In this document: one piece after another, positions 41,090-50,676 of the stretch
Layout of the letters: every line of letters begins with the position of its first letter
How positions within the stretch are numbered: the stretch's first letter is position 1
Assembly: GCF_000170795.1 (NCBI RefSeq)
Contig: NZ_ABCM01000025.1
Location: forward strand, 1 to 64,000
Origin: Pedobacter sp. BAL39
GTDB taxonomy: Bacteria; Bacteroidota; Bacteroidia; Sphingobacteriales; Sphingobacteriaceae
Reading direction: 5' to 3'
DNA: 64,000 nucleotides
The notes under the pieces: model-generated
What the model was told of the DNA's origin: nothing
The model's input: only the letters and a program-made list of their open reading frames with translations
The model's database searches: none
Translations under genes and position numbers: made by a program

Positions 41090-41536
41090 CTACTCTGTAG
41101 CAGCTATGCTGTTCTTGCTGTATTCTATAGAGAGGATCCCATCGCCCTCAATAAAAAAAGTAATCAGGCCAATGAGTACCAGGCAGGATAACCACAACTC
41201 TGCGTAAGGACGGAATACATCCTGCGAGAGGTTCACAAAGAACACTGCAACAATGAGAATGGGCAGGTTCAGTAAGCAAAATGTACGTGTATGGGATCCC
41301 AAAGCAATCAGCAAACCACCTACGATGTGCAGGAAGATGATCAGATGGGCTACGAGACTAATGGATACTGAAGTGCCAAGACCGGCATCTTCCATCAGCG
41401 TCGTAAATGCATGCAGGTTAAATGCAAAAGCAAATCCTTTCCAGATGAGTACTATGCCGAGCACGATCCTCAAATAGTCGATCCACTTCGGATGATTGCG
41501 GTCACCCCAATGCTGAATTTTCGTGAGTATGTTCAT
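41090..41536 (-). CDS. DoxX-family membrane protein, paralogue B
   Basis: 148 residues, four membrane helices, a clear tandem paralogue of the gene at 40381: NILTKIQHWGDRNHPKWIDYLRIVLG, WKGFAFAFNLHAF, LGSHTRTFCLLNLPILI, IEGDGILSIEY. Identity is visibly high through the whole length, so the duplication is fairly recent or under strong constraint. The intergenic regions differ, and each copy has its own terminator, which argues for separate regulation. Function unknown beyond the family. Confidence 0.85.
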   Translation of the reverse strand: MNILTKIQHWGDRNHPKWIDYLRIVLGIVLIWKGFAFAFNLHAFTTLMEDAGLGTSVSISLVAHLIIFLHIVGGLLIALGSHTRTFCLLNLPILIVAVFFVNLSQDVFRPYAELWLSCLVLIGLITFFIEGDGILSIEYSKNSIAATE

Positions 41537-41830
41537 AACGTTTATGATTTGGTTACCTTGAATTTACGAAAAAATATATAGATCTCCTAACCTGACGTTA
41601 TCTTCTTTTTCTTTGGATTAGCTTGAAGTTCAGAACTATCAGATGCTTCTATCCATCATCTTTTCCCAACTATGCACAACTTTGGTCATCAGCAGTGCAT
41701 TTTCATTTTGGCGTCAGGGCTATTTGCCTTGTAATAAATTTGTTGGAAATAAAATATAATCGTTTTAGCCCTGTATTTACCTGCTGATTTCTCTATATTG
41801 GAGGACACATAATCTAACCAATTATAAAGT

Positions 41831-44800
41831 ATGAAATCCCGATATGCGCTTCTCCTGTCGCTGGTTTCCATTTTTCTTGGAATCGCGGCTTTTACCCCTA
41901 AAGATGATGATCCTATTGAAACATTGCTGACAACTTTAAGTAAGTGGACGCAGGACCACCCGCAGGAAAAAGTATACCTTCATATGGATAAGCCTTATTA
42001 CCTGCTGGGAGATACGATCTGGTTCAAGGGTTATGTAACAACGGGAGGCACCCATCAGTTATCTGCATTAAGCGGGGCTTTATATGTAGACCTGATGACG
42101 GAGAGAGACTCGTTAATCCAGTCGCTAAAACTGCCTGTAGTAAGTGGAACAACAATAGGGGAGTTCAAAATTGATGAGAACCTGACCGAAGGTAATTATC
42201 GCATAAGAGCCTATACCCGCCTGATGCGGAATGCTGACGCGGAGTATTTCTTCGACAAAACATTTGTGGTCGGAAGTCCCTTCAGCGGGGAACCGCAGGT
42301 AAGCGTCGACTATCTGCAGGAAGTAGTAAATGGTGCGCCGGTACTCAATGCAGTATTGAAATACAGAGACAGCAAAGGAGGGGCGCTAGCCAATAAGGAA
42401 GTGCAAGTCAGGCTGATGAAAGCCGGAATATCGCAGTGGAACAAGAAGGAGATGACCGATGCGAATGGAAACCTGCGCGTGGTAATCCCTGATAAGCAAT
42501 TAAAGGATTTGGATGGTAGTTACCTGCGTAGTGCAATAGAGCTGGCGGACAAGAAAATCACGACCAAAGATTTTCCTGTCAAGTATGCCGGCAACTCATA
42601 TGACCTTCAGTTTTTCCCTGAGGGCGGTAGCTTGTTGAATGGTGCACTGTCGCGCATAGCCTTTAAAGCAGTCGGCGTTGATGGCCTCGGTGCCGCATTG
42701 ACTGGAGTAGTAACCGATCAGGAAGGCACAGAAGTGGCTACTTTCGAAAGTCTGCGTGCCGGGATGGGCTCCTTCGTGATCAAACCTGAACAGGGTAAAA
42801 TTTATAAGGCAAACGTAACTTTTAAGGATGGCGGCACTAAAACAATCGCGTTGCCAAAACCGGTAGATGAAGGTTATGGACTTGGTGTATATCAGGTCAA
42901 TAAAGATAGTATCCTTGTGAGGGTTTATGCTTCCACAAATGTGCTGGAGCAGAGCAAAACCAGCCCTCAACAAGTGAGCCTGGTGGTGCATACCGAAGGG
43001 GAGACGATCTTCGCTGCTCCGGTGAAAATTAGCAGGGCAATGACCTCTATCTGGCTGTTGAAGGATAAGTTTCCTACAGGAATTGCACAGTTTACTCTGT
43101 TTAGTGCTAATAATGAACCGATTAACGAGCGTATTTCATTTATGAAGGGACACAATGATTTGAAATTAACGCTTGGTAGCGATAAACGCAGTTATGCGCG
43201 GCGCGAGAAGGTAAGCATGTCACTCGATGCGAAGAACGAGGATGGAAAGCCCGTAGCTGGATCTTTCTCCGTAAGCGTATACAATGAAGACCTTTTTCCT
43301 ATTGATGAGAATAAAGAAACTACAATACTATCTAGCCTGCTGCTCAGTGCAGACTTGAAAGGATATGTGGAACAACCTAACTATTACTTTGCAAATAAGG
43401 GTACTGAGGTGGAACAGGCATTGGACAATCTGATGATGACTCAGGGCTATCGGAGGTTTATATGGAAAGATCTGCTAACGGGAAAACAACCTGCAAGACC
43501 GTTATTTGAGACCGAAGATCTTGGTACTTACATATCAGGAAAGGTGGTTACCCTCGGTAATAAACCCGTTCCAAATGGCTCAGTCACAATGGTGGTCATC
43601 AAGACCGGCGAAATCAAAAAAGTGAATACCGATGCTCAGGGGCACTTTAAGTTTGATGGCATCCTGCTGCAGGACAGCGTGAAGTTTGCTTTACAGGCTA
43701 ATAATGAAAAAGGTGGCAAGAATGTGATGCTACTGATGGATACCGTGGCAAAAACCACGATCATCCGCAATAAAAATATGGCTGATATGAACACGAATAT
43801 CGGAGGAAACCTGACGGCCTATTTCGAAAAAACTAAGGTTCAGGATGAGGCACTGGGGGAGGTAGGAAAGCGCTACCGTACCCAAAGGCTGAACGAAGTG
43901 GTCATTCAGGCCCGCAAAAAGGGGGAGACCATTGCCTCCCAGGGAATGTTTACCATCCCCGATGTGAGTGCCGATCAATCGCTCCGCTTCTCTGCCGCGA
44001 ATACCTGTCCTACTTTACGTGCCTGTCTGCAAATGCAGATGCGTGGTGTCGTCTTTAAGCGCGGTGAAACCATCAGCGGATACCCTTTTACGGTCAGAGG
44101 AACGAAAATGGCAGTGTTTGTTGATGGTCGTAGGGTGGAAACGGAAGAAGATGTGGCTGATTTGCTGGATGCGGGTACCCTGGCGCCGGAGGATGTAGTC
44201 AAGGTCAATGTTGTGACGAGCAACCAGGCTATGATCACGTTCCTTGGAGGTCCTGCACTGCTCTTCATCACAAAACGAGGTTATGAGCGGAAGCGTGAGG
44301 TAAGGCCTAACCTCGCTACGATCAGCCCAAAAGGGCTAAACAATGCCCGCGAATTTTACAAACCTAAATATGATCTTCCCGCGCAGCAGAGTGCGATTCC
44401 GGACATGCGAACCACCGTGTACTGGAACCCCTCGGTATTGACGGGCAAAGATGGCGAAGGTAAGTTTCACTTTTTCAATGGAGACGGCGTTGGAAACTAT
44501 CGCGTAGTAGTAGAAGGTATTGATGGTGATGGGAACCTGGCGCGTGCCGTTTATCATTATACTGTTGCGGGCGGGCAGACGCTTCCGTTAACAAAATCTG
44601 AAGAAACACAGACCATCACTGCTCCGCTGGATTCCCTTCAGGATCGTATGCCCGCAGAAAAGGCTTATCTGCATACGGACAAGGATTTTTATAATATTGG
44701 CGATACGCTTTGGTTCAAGTCATACCTCTTTGATGCGGCTTCCCTTGCTGCAAGTAATAAAAGTGGGTTGTTGTATGTGGAGCTGACCGACGACAGCGCG

Positions 44801-47359
44801 GAGGTCGTGCGGCGCATCAGCATCCCCATCAAATCCGGTTTGGGCTGGTCGCAGCTTCCATTGCCAGCCAACGTCTTCCATGAAGGGGGGTATACGTTGC
44901 GGGCATATACCAATTGGATGCAGAATTTTGAGGAACAGCGCTTTTTCAAGAAACGTCTCTACCTCAGTATGCCCGCCAGGGATGTCTGGCTGGTCACTTC
45001 TACTACTACGCTGGATAAGGAGGAGAAAGCGCTGGAAGTGAATCTGCGATTTAATCGAACTGATCAAACCGCCGTTGCGGATAAAGAATTAGAACTGAGG
45101 CTTTATGAAGGGCCTCTTTTTTTGTATAAAGAGAAAATGACCACCAACTCCAATGGTGAACTGAAATTTACTGGCCGCCTGATGGAGAAATATGATGGTA
45201 AAAACATGAAGATTGAAGTTCGGGAGATGAACTCCAATAGGGTGCTTAAAGTGGTCCATGTCCCACTCAGCATCAGGCGGCAGGGAAAAATAGATTTACA
45301 GTTTCTCCCTGAAGGAGGGCAGCTGGTGGCTGGGATAAAATCTCTGGTCGGACTCAAAGCACTGGGTGAGGATGGTAAATCAATTGATGTGGAGGGTCAG
45401 GTGTACGACAGCAAATTAAATCCCGTAGCCACTTTTAAAAGTGCGCATAAAGGCATGGGAGCATTTGAGCTATTTCCGCTGCAAGGGGAAGTGTACACGG
45501 CTAAATTGTCGCTCGCTAATAACGCACTTTCTACCGTTTATAAGCTGCCTGCTGTGCAGGGGGCGGGAACCGTATTAAAAGTCAGCAATCCTGAGGAAGA
45601 CAGTGCTGTTGAAGTCTCGGTGCTGGGTACAATGGCGACACAGGCTGTGTCTGGAACTTACTATCTTATCGCAACATCCGCAGGTAAGGTCGTCTTTTCT
45701 TCAGTTGTCGAGCCCGGCAAAGAAGTCATCTCCATCTCCAAGAAATTTTTCCCTACAGGCATTGCGCGCCTAACCTTGTTGAAAGATAAGGTGCCGGTCA
45801 ATGAGCGGATATTTTTTGTAGATCATCAGGACCGGCTTCAGGTGACGGTCAGCGGGGAAAGGGATAAGTATCATCAGCGGGATAGCGTCTTATTACTGGT
45901 GGAGGTAAAGGATAAAGATGGTGTACCTGTGAAGGGTGGTTTTTCGATGGCCGTGACGGACAATAGTCAGGTGGAGGCAGATACAGCTGGTAATTACAGT
46001 GTTGCAGCATCACTATTACTCAATGCTGAATTAAAAGGTTTTGTGGAACAGCCCGGTTATTATCTGAGCCGTAATATTGCCGGAAGCTGGCAGGCCCTGG
46101 ATCACCTGATGCTCACTCAGGGCTGGACGGGTTACAGTTGGAAAGATGTTTTTTCTAAACCGAAGGATCCAAAGTTTAAAGCGGAAAAAGAACCTGTCAT
46201 CAGGGGGAGGGTAACGAATGCATGGAACAAACCTGTTAAAGGGGCGCAAATGGTGATATCTTCTAAAAAATCGAGCATGATTCATCACCTGATGACAGAT
46301 TCTTTGGGGCGTTATACACTCGGAAATATTTCCCAGGCTGATTCAAACTCCTTCTTTATCCAGGCCAAAAACCCAAAAGGAAAGACCATGAACTTTGGCG
46401 CAGTGACGGTCGAGAAATTCGAACCTGCCGATGTTCCGGATTCCATTTTATGGCAGGCGATGCCTTTTTACGTCAATGGGAATACCAAGCAATTGAAATA
46501 TCTTGAGAATAAGGCCATTGTGGAGGGGAGTAGTGTGGACCCACTGGTGTCAGGTATCGCCTTGCAGGAAGTAAACATTTCTGAAAAGAAGGTCATCCCG
46601 AAATCGATCAACCCAAATGGCCCAGGCAATGCCGATCTGATTTTTGACAGGAATGATATCGTCGCTTCTGAGACCATAAACCTCTATGATCTTCTTAAAC
46701 AGAAATTGCCAGGTTTTAGAGTCCGAAATGGTGGGCTTTGGTACAACAACCACATCGCAAAACTTATTATCGATGGTCAGATGCTGATTAACAGAGGGTA
46801 CTTCGACAGTGCATTGCTTGGAGTTGAAGGTGCTTCGGATGAGGTCATCAGAGATCTTTTAAAAGGTTTTAATAACTCAGATTTTAGGGGTCTGGAGGTT
46901 GCCTATAGCGCCAAATATATGCGTAGTATGGAAACGTACAGGTTTTTTCGGGATCCATTAAAGACAGAGGGGCCTGATGGTGATCTTATAGTGGATAATC
47001 TGAAACGAGAACGGTTTCCTAATTACAGGGACATCTATATCATGATCACAACTGCATCGGGTGCAGGTGCCAGAATCAATACTCGTCCCGATTATGCGAC
47101 CTATAAAATGGTTACCATTATGCATCCTAAACAATTTTACAGTCCGAATTATCAGGTTCAATCGGTTAATGACAAGCAACCAGATCTTCGGGCAACGCTA
47201 CTCTGGGTGCCCAACATCTATACAGATGCAAATGGCAAAGCACAAATCAGTTTTTACACGTCTGATGTGCCTGGAAGATATAACATCAATGTACAAGGGG
47301 CAGATATGAAAGGTGCCATCGGTGGCGGAAATAACTCCATTATCGTTGGGAACGAGTAA
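41831..47359 (+). CDS. giant secreted protein with duplicated MG2-like/plug architecture
   Basis: 1842 residues with a signal peptide (about 1-21). Two halves of the same layout are fused. Each opens with an alpha-2-macroglobulin MG2-like strand pattern (EKVYLHMDKPYYLLGDTIWFKGY near 43; EKAYLHTDKDFYNIGDTLWFKSY near 939), repeats L-Q-F-x-PEGG (residues 258 and 1155), then a carboxypeptidase-regulatory-like domain (about 557 and 1456), a TonB-plug-like region (about 690-830 and 1590-1760) and a closing beta domain (TTVYWNPSV; ATLLWVPNI). The offset between halves is about 897 residues throughout. Single-unit proteins of about 800-950 residues are common in Bacteroidota and often lie near TonB receptors; the function is unknown. 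There is no beta barrel, so it is not itself a transporter. Confidence 0.85.
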   Translation: MKSRYALLLSLVSIFLGIAAFTPKDDDPIETLLTTLSKWTQDHPQEKVYLHMDKPYYLLGDTIWFKGYVTTGGTHQLSALSGALYVDLMTERDSLIQSLKLPVVSGTTIGEFKIDENLTEGNYRIRAYTRLMRNADAEYFFDKTFVVGSPFSGEPQVSVDYLQEVVNGAPVLNAVLKYRDSKGGALANKEVQVRLMKAGISQWNKKEMTDANGNLRVVIPDKQLKDLDGSYLRSAIELADKKITTKDFPVKYAGNSYDLQFFPEGGSLLNGALSRIAFKAVGVDGLGAALTGVVTDQEGTEVATFESLRAGMGSFVIKPEQGKIYKANVTFKDGGTKTIALPKPVDEGYGLGVYQVNKDSILVRVYASTNVLEQSKTSPQQVSLVVHTEGETIFAAPVKISRAMTSIWLLKDKFPTGIAQFTLFSANNEPINERISFMKGHNDLKLTLGSDKRSYARREKVSMSLDAKNEDGKPVAGSFSVSVYNEDLFPIDENKETTILSSLLLSADLKGYVEQPNYYFANKGTEVEQALDNLMMTQGYRRFIWKDLLTGKQPARPLFETEDLGTYISGKVVTLGNKPVPNGSVTMVVIKTGEIKKVNTDAQGHFKFDGILLQDSVKFALQANNEKGGKNVMLLMDTVAKTTIIRNKNMADMNTNIGGNLTAYFEKTKVQDEALGEVGKRYRTQRLNEVVIQARKKGETIASQGMFTIPDVSADQSLRFSAANTCPTLRACLQMQMRGVVFKRGETISGYPFTVRGTKMAVFVDGRRVETEEDVADLLDAGTLAPEDVVKVNVVTSNQAMITFLGGPALLFITKRGYERKREVRPNLATISPKGLNNAREFYKPKYDLPAQQSAIPDMRTTVYWNPSVLTGKDGEGKFHFFNGDGVGNYRVVVEGIDGDGNLARAVYHYTVAGGQTLPLTKSEETQTITAPLDSLQDRMPAEKAYLHTDKDFYNIGDTLWFKSYLFDAASLAASNKSGLLYVELTDDSAEVVRRISIPIKSGLGWSQLPLPANVFHEGGYTLRAYTNWMQNFEEQRFFKKRLYLSMPARDVWLVTSTTTLDKEEKALEVNLRFNRTDQTAVADKELELRLYEGPLFLYKEKMTTNSNGELKFTGRLMEKYDGKNMKIEVREMNSNRVLKVVHVPLSIRRQGKIDLQFLPEGGQLVAGIKSLVGLKALGEDGKSIDVEGQVYDSKLNPVATFKSAHKGMGAFELFPLQGEVYTAKLSLANNALSTVYKLPAVQGAGTVLKVSNPEEDSAVEVSVLGTMATQAVSGTYYLIATSAGKVVFSSVVEPGKEVISISKKFFPTGIARLTLLKDKVPVNERIFFVDHQDRLQVTVSGERDKYHQRDSVLLLVEVKDKDGVPVKGGFSMAVTDNSQVEADTAGNYSVAASLLLNAELKGFVEQPGYYLSRNIAGSWQALDHLMLTQGWTGYSWKDVFSKPKDPKFKAEKEPVIRGRVTNAWNKPVKGAQMVISSKKSSMIHHLMTDSLGRYTLGNISQADSNSFFIQAKNPKGKTMNFGAVTVEKFEPADVPDSILWQAMPFYVNGNTKQLKYLENKAIVEGSSVDPLVSGIALQEVNISEKKVIPKSINPNGPGNADLIFDRNDIVASETINLYDLLKQKLPGFRVRNGGLWYNNHIAKLIIDGQMLINRGYFDSALLGVEGASDEVIRDLLKGFNNSDFRGLEVAYSAKYMRSMETYRFFRDPLKTEGPDGDLIVDNLKRERFPNYRDIYIMITTASGAGARINTRPDYATYKMVTIMHPKQFYSPNYQVQSVNDKQPDLRATLLWVPNIYTDANGKAQISFYTSDVPGRYNINVQGADMKGAIGGGNNSIIVGNE

Positions 47360-48236
47360 GATTGATGTTCATCAGTACAACGGCAAAAAGAATGAGAATG
47401 ATGCCCAACCACTGAAGGAAGCTCACAGACTCTTTTAACAGCAAATGTGCCATGATCACAGAAACAGGGATCTCGACCGCGGCAATGATGGCTCCTAATC
47501 CCATACCGGTAAGTGGCATTCCCCTGGTAAACAGTAACGGGGGAAGAATAGTGCCGAAGAACGAAAGGATCAGTCCCCAGCGCAGGAGTATATCAAATGA
47601 AAAATTCAGATTCAGGGAGCTATGAAAAATGCACATGATGGTGATGAGTCCTCCCGCAATGAGAAATAGACTGCGCTTTAACGGCGGAAGGTGAAGGGCA
47701 ATGCTATTTGATGCATAAACTGAAGCCGTGTAGGAGAGAGCTGCCAGTAGTCCCCAGCCTATTCCAATCCAATTGATCTCCACGGACTGCTTAAGCAGAT
47801 TGGTGGCGAGTACCGTTCCCGCTAAAATAATGAAAACAGCAATGATCTTTCTTGTTCCCGGTGCTTTTTTGTGCAATATCATTTCCAGGATCACCCCCAT
47901 CCATACGGTCTGCATCAACAGCACAATACCGACACTTACCGGGATGTATTGCACAGCCATATAATAAAAGATACTGGTCAGCCCCATCGATGTTCCGGCA
48001 GCAAGAAGTTGGAAGATGCCCTTTGATCCCTGTGGTTTTGAAACGTTCACAGGCTGTCTCTTTTTGAAAATTGTCAGAATGAGCAGTCCAAGGAAACCCA
48101 GACTGAATTGTGATAGGGTTACTTCTGCTGTAGTATAGCCTTCATGATAGGCCATTTTAACGAAGGTCGCCAGCATGCCGTAACTGGAAGCGCCCAGCGC
48201 AACAAACAGGCTTCCTTTAAGTATTTTGTTATTCAT
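47340..48236 (-). CDS. EamA/DMT-family transporter
   Basis: 298-residue inner-membrane permease with ten hydrophobic helices in two EamA repeats (first about 7-140, with LVALGASSYGMLATFVKMAYHEGYTTAEVTLSQF; second about 150-290, with IGIGWGLLAALSYTASVYASN). Drug/metabolite transporters export metabolites or amino acids; the substrate cannot be predicted. It converges on the giant duplicated gene and overlaps its 3' end by 20 bp. Confidence 0.9.
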   Translation of the reverse strand: MNNKILKGSLFVALGASSYGMLATFVKMAYHEGYTTAEVTLSQFSLGFLGLLILTIFKKRQPVNVSKPQGSKGIFQLLAAGTSMGLTSIFYYMAVQYIPVSVGIVLLMQTVWMGVILEMILHKKAPGTRKIIAVFIILAGTVLATNLLKQSVEINWIGIGWGLLAALSYTASVYASNSIALHLPPLKRSLFLIAGGLITIMCIFHSSLNLNFSFDILLRWGLILSFFGTILPPLLFTRGMPLTGMGLGAIIAAVEIPVSVIMAHLLLKESVSFLQWLGIILILFAVVLMNINLTRSQR

Positions 48237-48456
48237 ATATGGTTTTGATGGTCCAGTTTATATCAGTGAAAAACACGGATAAACTGAATATTACTTTCGA
48301 TATGGCTCGTCCATTGACGAAAGATCGGACAAAAGTAGATTTTAAAATTGCAAACCTGGCGATTTAGACAACTTGTAACGGTTGCCTGACAGAGGCAGTG
48401 ATGAGATCATTAGTCTTTTGCTTGAATTATGGTGTGAAAGGTTTATCGGAGATTGT

Positions 48457-48464
48457 TACTTTTG
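48457..48464 (+). promoter_or_regulatory. -7 box for the EVE-domain gene
   Basis: TACTTTTG, full match, 31 nt upstream of the ATG. No clear TTTG at the -33 position. Confidence 0.45.
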
Positions 48465-48495
48465 CATCAATAACATGAATTAAACAATTACACAA

Positions 48496-48903
48496 ATGAA
48501 CCATTGGTTAGTAAAATCTGAACCTTTTAAATACAGCTGGGATAAATTCAATGAAGATGGCCGCACCTTTTGGGATGGCGTAAGAAACTATCAGGCGCGC
48601 AACAACCTCAAAGCCATGAAGGAGGGAGACCTCGTATTATTTTACCACAGTAATGAGGGGAAACATGTGGTTGGTATTGCCAAGGTTGTCAAAGAATTCT
48701 ACCAGGATCCAACTACCGATGATACCAACTGGGTAGTCGTTGATCTATCGCCGGTAGAGGCGCTTAAAACACCCGTAACGCTGGAACAAATCAAGGCGGA
48801 GGAAAGTCTGAAAGACATTTCTTTAATCCGACAAGGACGTTTGTCGGTAATGCCCCTGAAAGCAGAAGAATTTGACAAAATCCTTGAAATGGGTTCTGTT
48901 TAA
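48496..48903 (+). CDS. EVE-domain protein
   Basis: 135 residues, entirely one EVE domain of the PUA-like fold, related to human THYN1. Motifs: HWLVKSEPFKYSWDKF at the start, FWDGVRNYQARNNL, GDLVLFYHS, VVGIAKVVKEFYQDPT and VDLSPVEAL. Related proteins bind modified bases in DNA or RNA and in some bacteria accompany modification-dependent restriction; here no restriction gene adjoins, and the single-domain form suggests a housekeeping RNA or DNA role. Its stop overlaps the convergent antiporter gene by four bases. Confidence 0.9.
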   Translation: MNHWLVKSEPFKYSWDKFNEDGRTFWDGVRNYQARNNLKAMKEGDLVLFYHSNEGKHVVGIAKVVKEFYQDPTTDDTNWVVVDLSPVEALKTPVTLEQIKAEESLKDISLIRQGRLSVMPLKAEEFDKILEMGSV

Positions 48904-50084
48904 ACAGCCTCTTTCACTGCTTTCTTTGCAGAAAGCAATCCGATACTCATAATGATACTGGAGCCCAGGACCACGAGGAACAAAAACGCGGTGCCTACCT
49001 CCGGTATCTTTAAATACGCAGGAAGGTTGAAATACAATAAGATGCTGATCAGCCCTCTTGGTGCAATGAAAGTCTCTGTACCACTGTTTTCCTTCCTGAA
49101 AATCTTCAGGTAGAGGAACCTGATGAAAAAGGTGCTGGCCAAAATGATCAGCCCGTTGGCGATCACAATGTGGTCATTCAGCGCGTAGATGTTCATCGTA
49201 AACCCGAAAATCACAAAGAAAAATGTCCTGATGATAAATGCACTTTCCGCGGAGAGCTGGTACAGCTGTGTCAGGTCATTGGACAGGTTTTTATAAATGA
49301 AGATGCTCCTGAAGTACGCATGTTCAATCGCATCGGCATTGTTAAGGAACAAGCCGAAGGAAAGTACCAGCACGAGCGACGACAGGTGGAAGGATTGTCC
49401 GATGGCGTATACCATGATCAGGATAGAGATGATCAGGAAAAACTTAATGTGATGCGAGATCCTGCCCATCAGGTACAACAAAGTCACACAGGAGATCAGG
49501 GAAAGAATGATGATCAGTGCCGTATTCAGTGCCAATCCCGTAAATGACGAAAATGAAATGTGCGGGTTGGAAATTGCAAAATTGAAAATGATGATACCCA
49601 GGATGTCAGAAAAAGAAGATTCATAGATGATAAACTCCTTGCTCTTTTTATTCAGTGCGGCAGCAGAAGGAATGGCGATGGCCGAGCTGACCACACTGAA
49701 AGGGATGGCGTTCGTAAAACACGTATACAGGTCTTTTCCCGTGATCTGGTAAATGATAAAGGTAATGACCAATATAGTAACCGTCAGAATGAATAAAGCG
49801 GAGAGGAAGGCCCCTTTGATCAGCTTATTCTTTTCTCTTTCATATTTCAGTTCCAGTGAGCCCTCAAATACAATAAGGATCAGTCCCACAGTACCGAGGG
49901 TAGGGAGGATGGTCAGGAAATCAAAGGTGTGCAGTTCCAGGTGATCGATCAACACCCGCAGTCCTATGCCCAGCAACAATAATAACAATACGGAAGGCAG
50001 TTTCGTCTTGCTGGCGATCAGGTCGAACAAGTAAGAGAAAATGACGAGACCGCTTAATATGATGAGGATGGTATAGGTGGTCAT
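48900..50084 (-). CDS. monovalent cation:proton antiporter
   Basis: 394-residue membrane protein of the CPA superfamily with about eleven or twelve helices. The core SAIAIPSAAALNKKSKEFIIYESSFSDILGIIIFNFAI contains the acidic residue in the middle of the discontinuous helices expected for cation/proton exchange (SFSDILG), and GPRGLI-like FIAPRGLISILL near the end is typical of NhaP-like members. There is no C-terminal TrkA domain. Last gene of a minus-strand cluster that runs ABC-F, T9SS plug, thioesterase, antiporter, 37 bp after the thioesterase gene. Confidence 0.87.
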   Translation of the reverse strand: MTTYTILIILSGLVIFSYLFDLIASKTKLPSVLLLLLLGIGLRVLIDHLELHTFDFLTILPTLGTVGLILIVFEGSLELKYEREKNKLIKGAFLSALFILTVTILVITFIIYQITGKDLYTCFTNAIPFSVVSSAIAIPSAAALNKKSKEFIIYESSFSDILGIIIFNFAISNPHISFSSFTGLALNTALIIILSLISCVTLLYLMGRISHHIKFFLIISILIMVYAIGQSFHLSSLVLVLSFGLFLNNADAIEHAYFRSIFIYKNLSNDLTQLYQLSAESAFIIRTFFFVIFGFTMNIYALNDHIVIANGLIILASTFFIRFLYLKIFRKENSGTETFIAPRGLISILLYFNLPAYLKIPEVGTAFLFLVVLGSSIIMSIGLLSAKKAVKEAV

Positions 50085-50121
50085 GAGGTCTTTTTATGAT
50101 TCAGGATGCTGAGGGCACCTG

Positions 50122-50643
50122 TTAGTCTTTAAAAAATAGGGCTTTCAACTCTGTCGCATCATGGGCATCCATTTTTCCGCTCAGCACCAGGCGCAGCTGC
50201 CTTCTGCGGAGTGCCCCTTCATACAGTTCAATCTCGTCGGCAGTTTCTGCCTGAAGCTCAGGAACCGGAATGGTCCTCCCGCTCTGGTCTACTGCAACGA
50301 AAGTATAATAAGCCTCATTGGATTTCATTCGGGTGCCTGAAGGGATATTTTCTGCCCAGACATCCAGGCGAACTTCCACAGAAGTGTTGAAAGCGCGTGT
50401 CACTTTGGCTTCAATAGTAATCACATCACCCAGTTTGATGGGTTGCTTGAAGGATACGTTATCTACCGATGCGGTCACAACGATCCTGTTGCAATGTTTC
50501 TGAGCTGAGATCGCAGCAGCGATGTCCATCCAGTGCAGCAATCTGCCCCCCATTAGGTTGTTTAAAGTGTTGGTGTCATTGGGAAGTACCAGCTCATTCA
50601 TGATGGTGAAGGAGTCCTTTGCGCTTTTCATCTTTTTACTCAT
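50122..50643 (-). CDS. acyl-CoA thioesterase (hotdog fold)
   Basis: 173 residues from the ATG at 50643 (MSKKMKSAKDSFTIMNELVLPNDTNTL); a TTG nine bases upstream lies inside a promoter box. Hotdog-fold features of the BACH/YciA-type acyl-CoA hydrolases: PNDTNTLNNLMGGRLLHWMDIAAAISAQKH with the catalytic Asn/Asp region, then VTASVDNVSFKQPIKLGDVITIEAKV. One hotdog domain, so it works as an oligomer. It lies 33 bp after the T9SS plug gene. Confidence 0.9.
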   Translation of the reverse strand: MSKKMKSAKDSFTIMNELVLPNDTNTLNNLMGGRLLHWMDIAAAISAQKHCNRIVVTASVDNVSFKQPIKLGDVITIEAKVTRAFNTSVEVRLDVWAENIPSGTRMKSNEAYYTFVAVDQSGRTIPVPELQAETADEIELYEGALRRRQLRLVLSGKMDAHDATELKALFFKD

Positions 50644-50649
50644 ACCCGG

Positions 50650-50657
50650 CAAAAGTA
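50650..50657 (-). promoter_or_regulatory. -7 box next to the thioesterase start
   Basis: Minus-strand TACTTTTG, full match, ending 6 nt before the ATG at 50643. It implies an internal promoter with a nearly leaderless RNA inside the cluster. No TTTG at -33. Confidence 0.4.
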
Positions 50658-50676
50658 CGTAAAATTGAACAGACCT

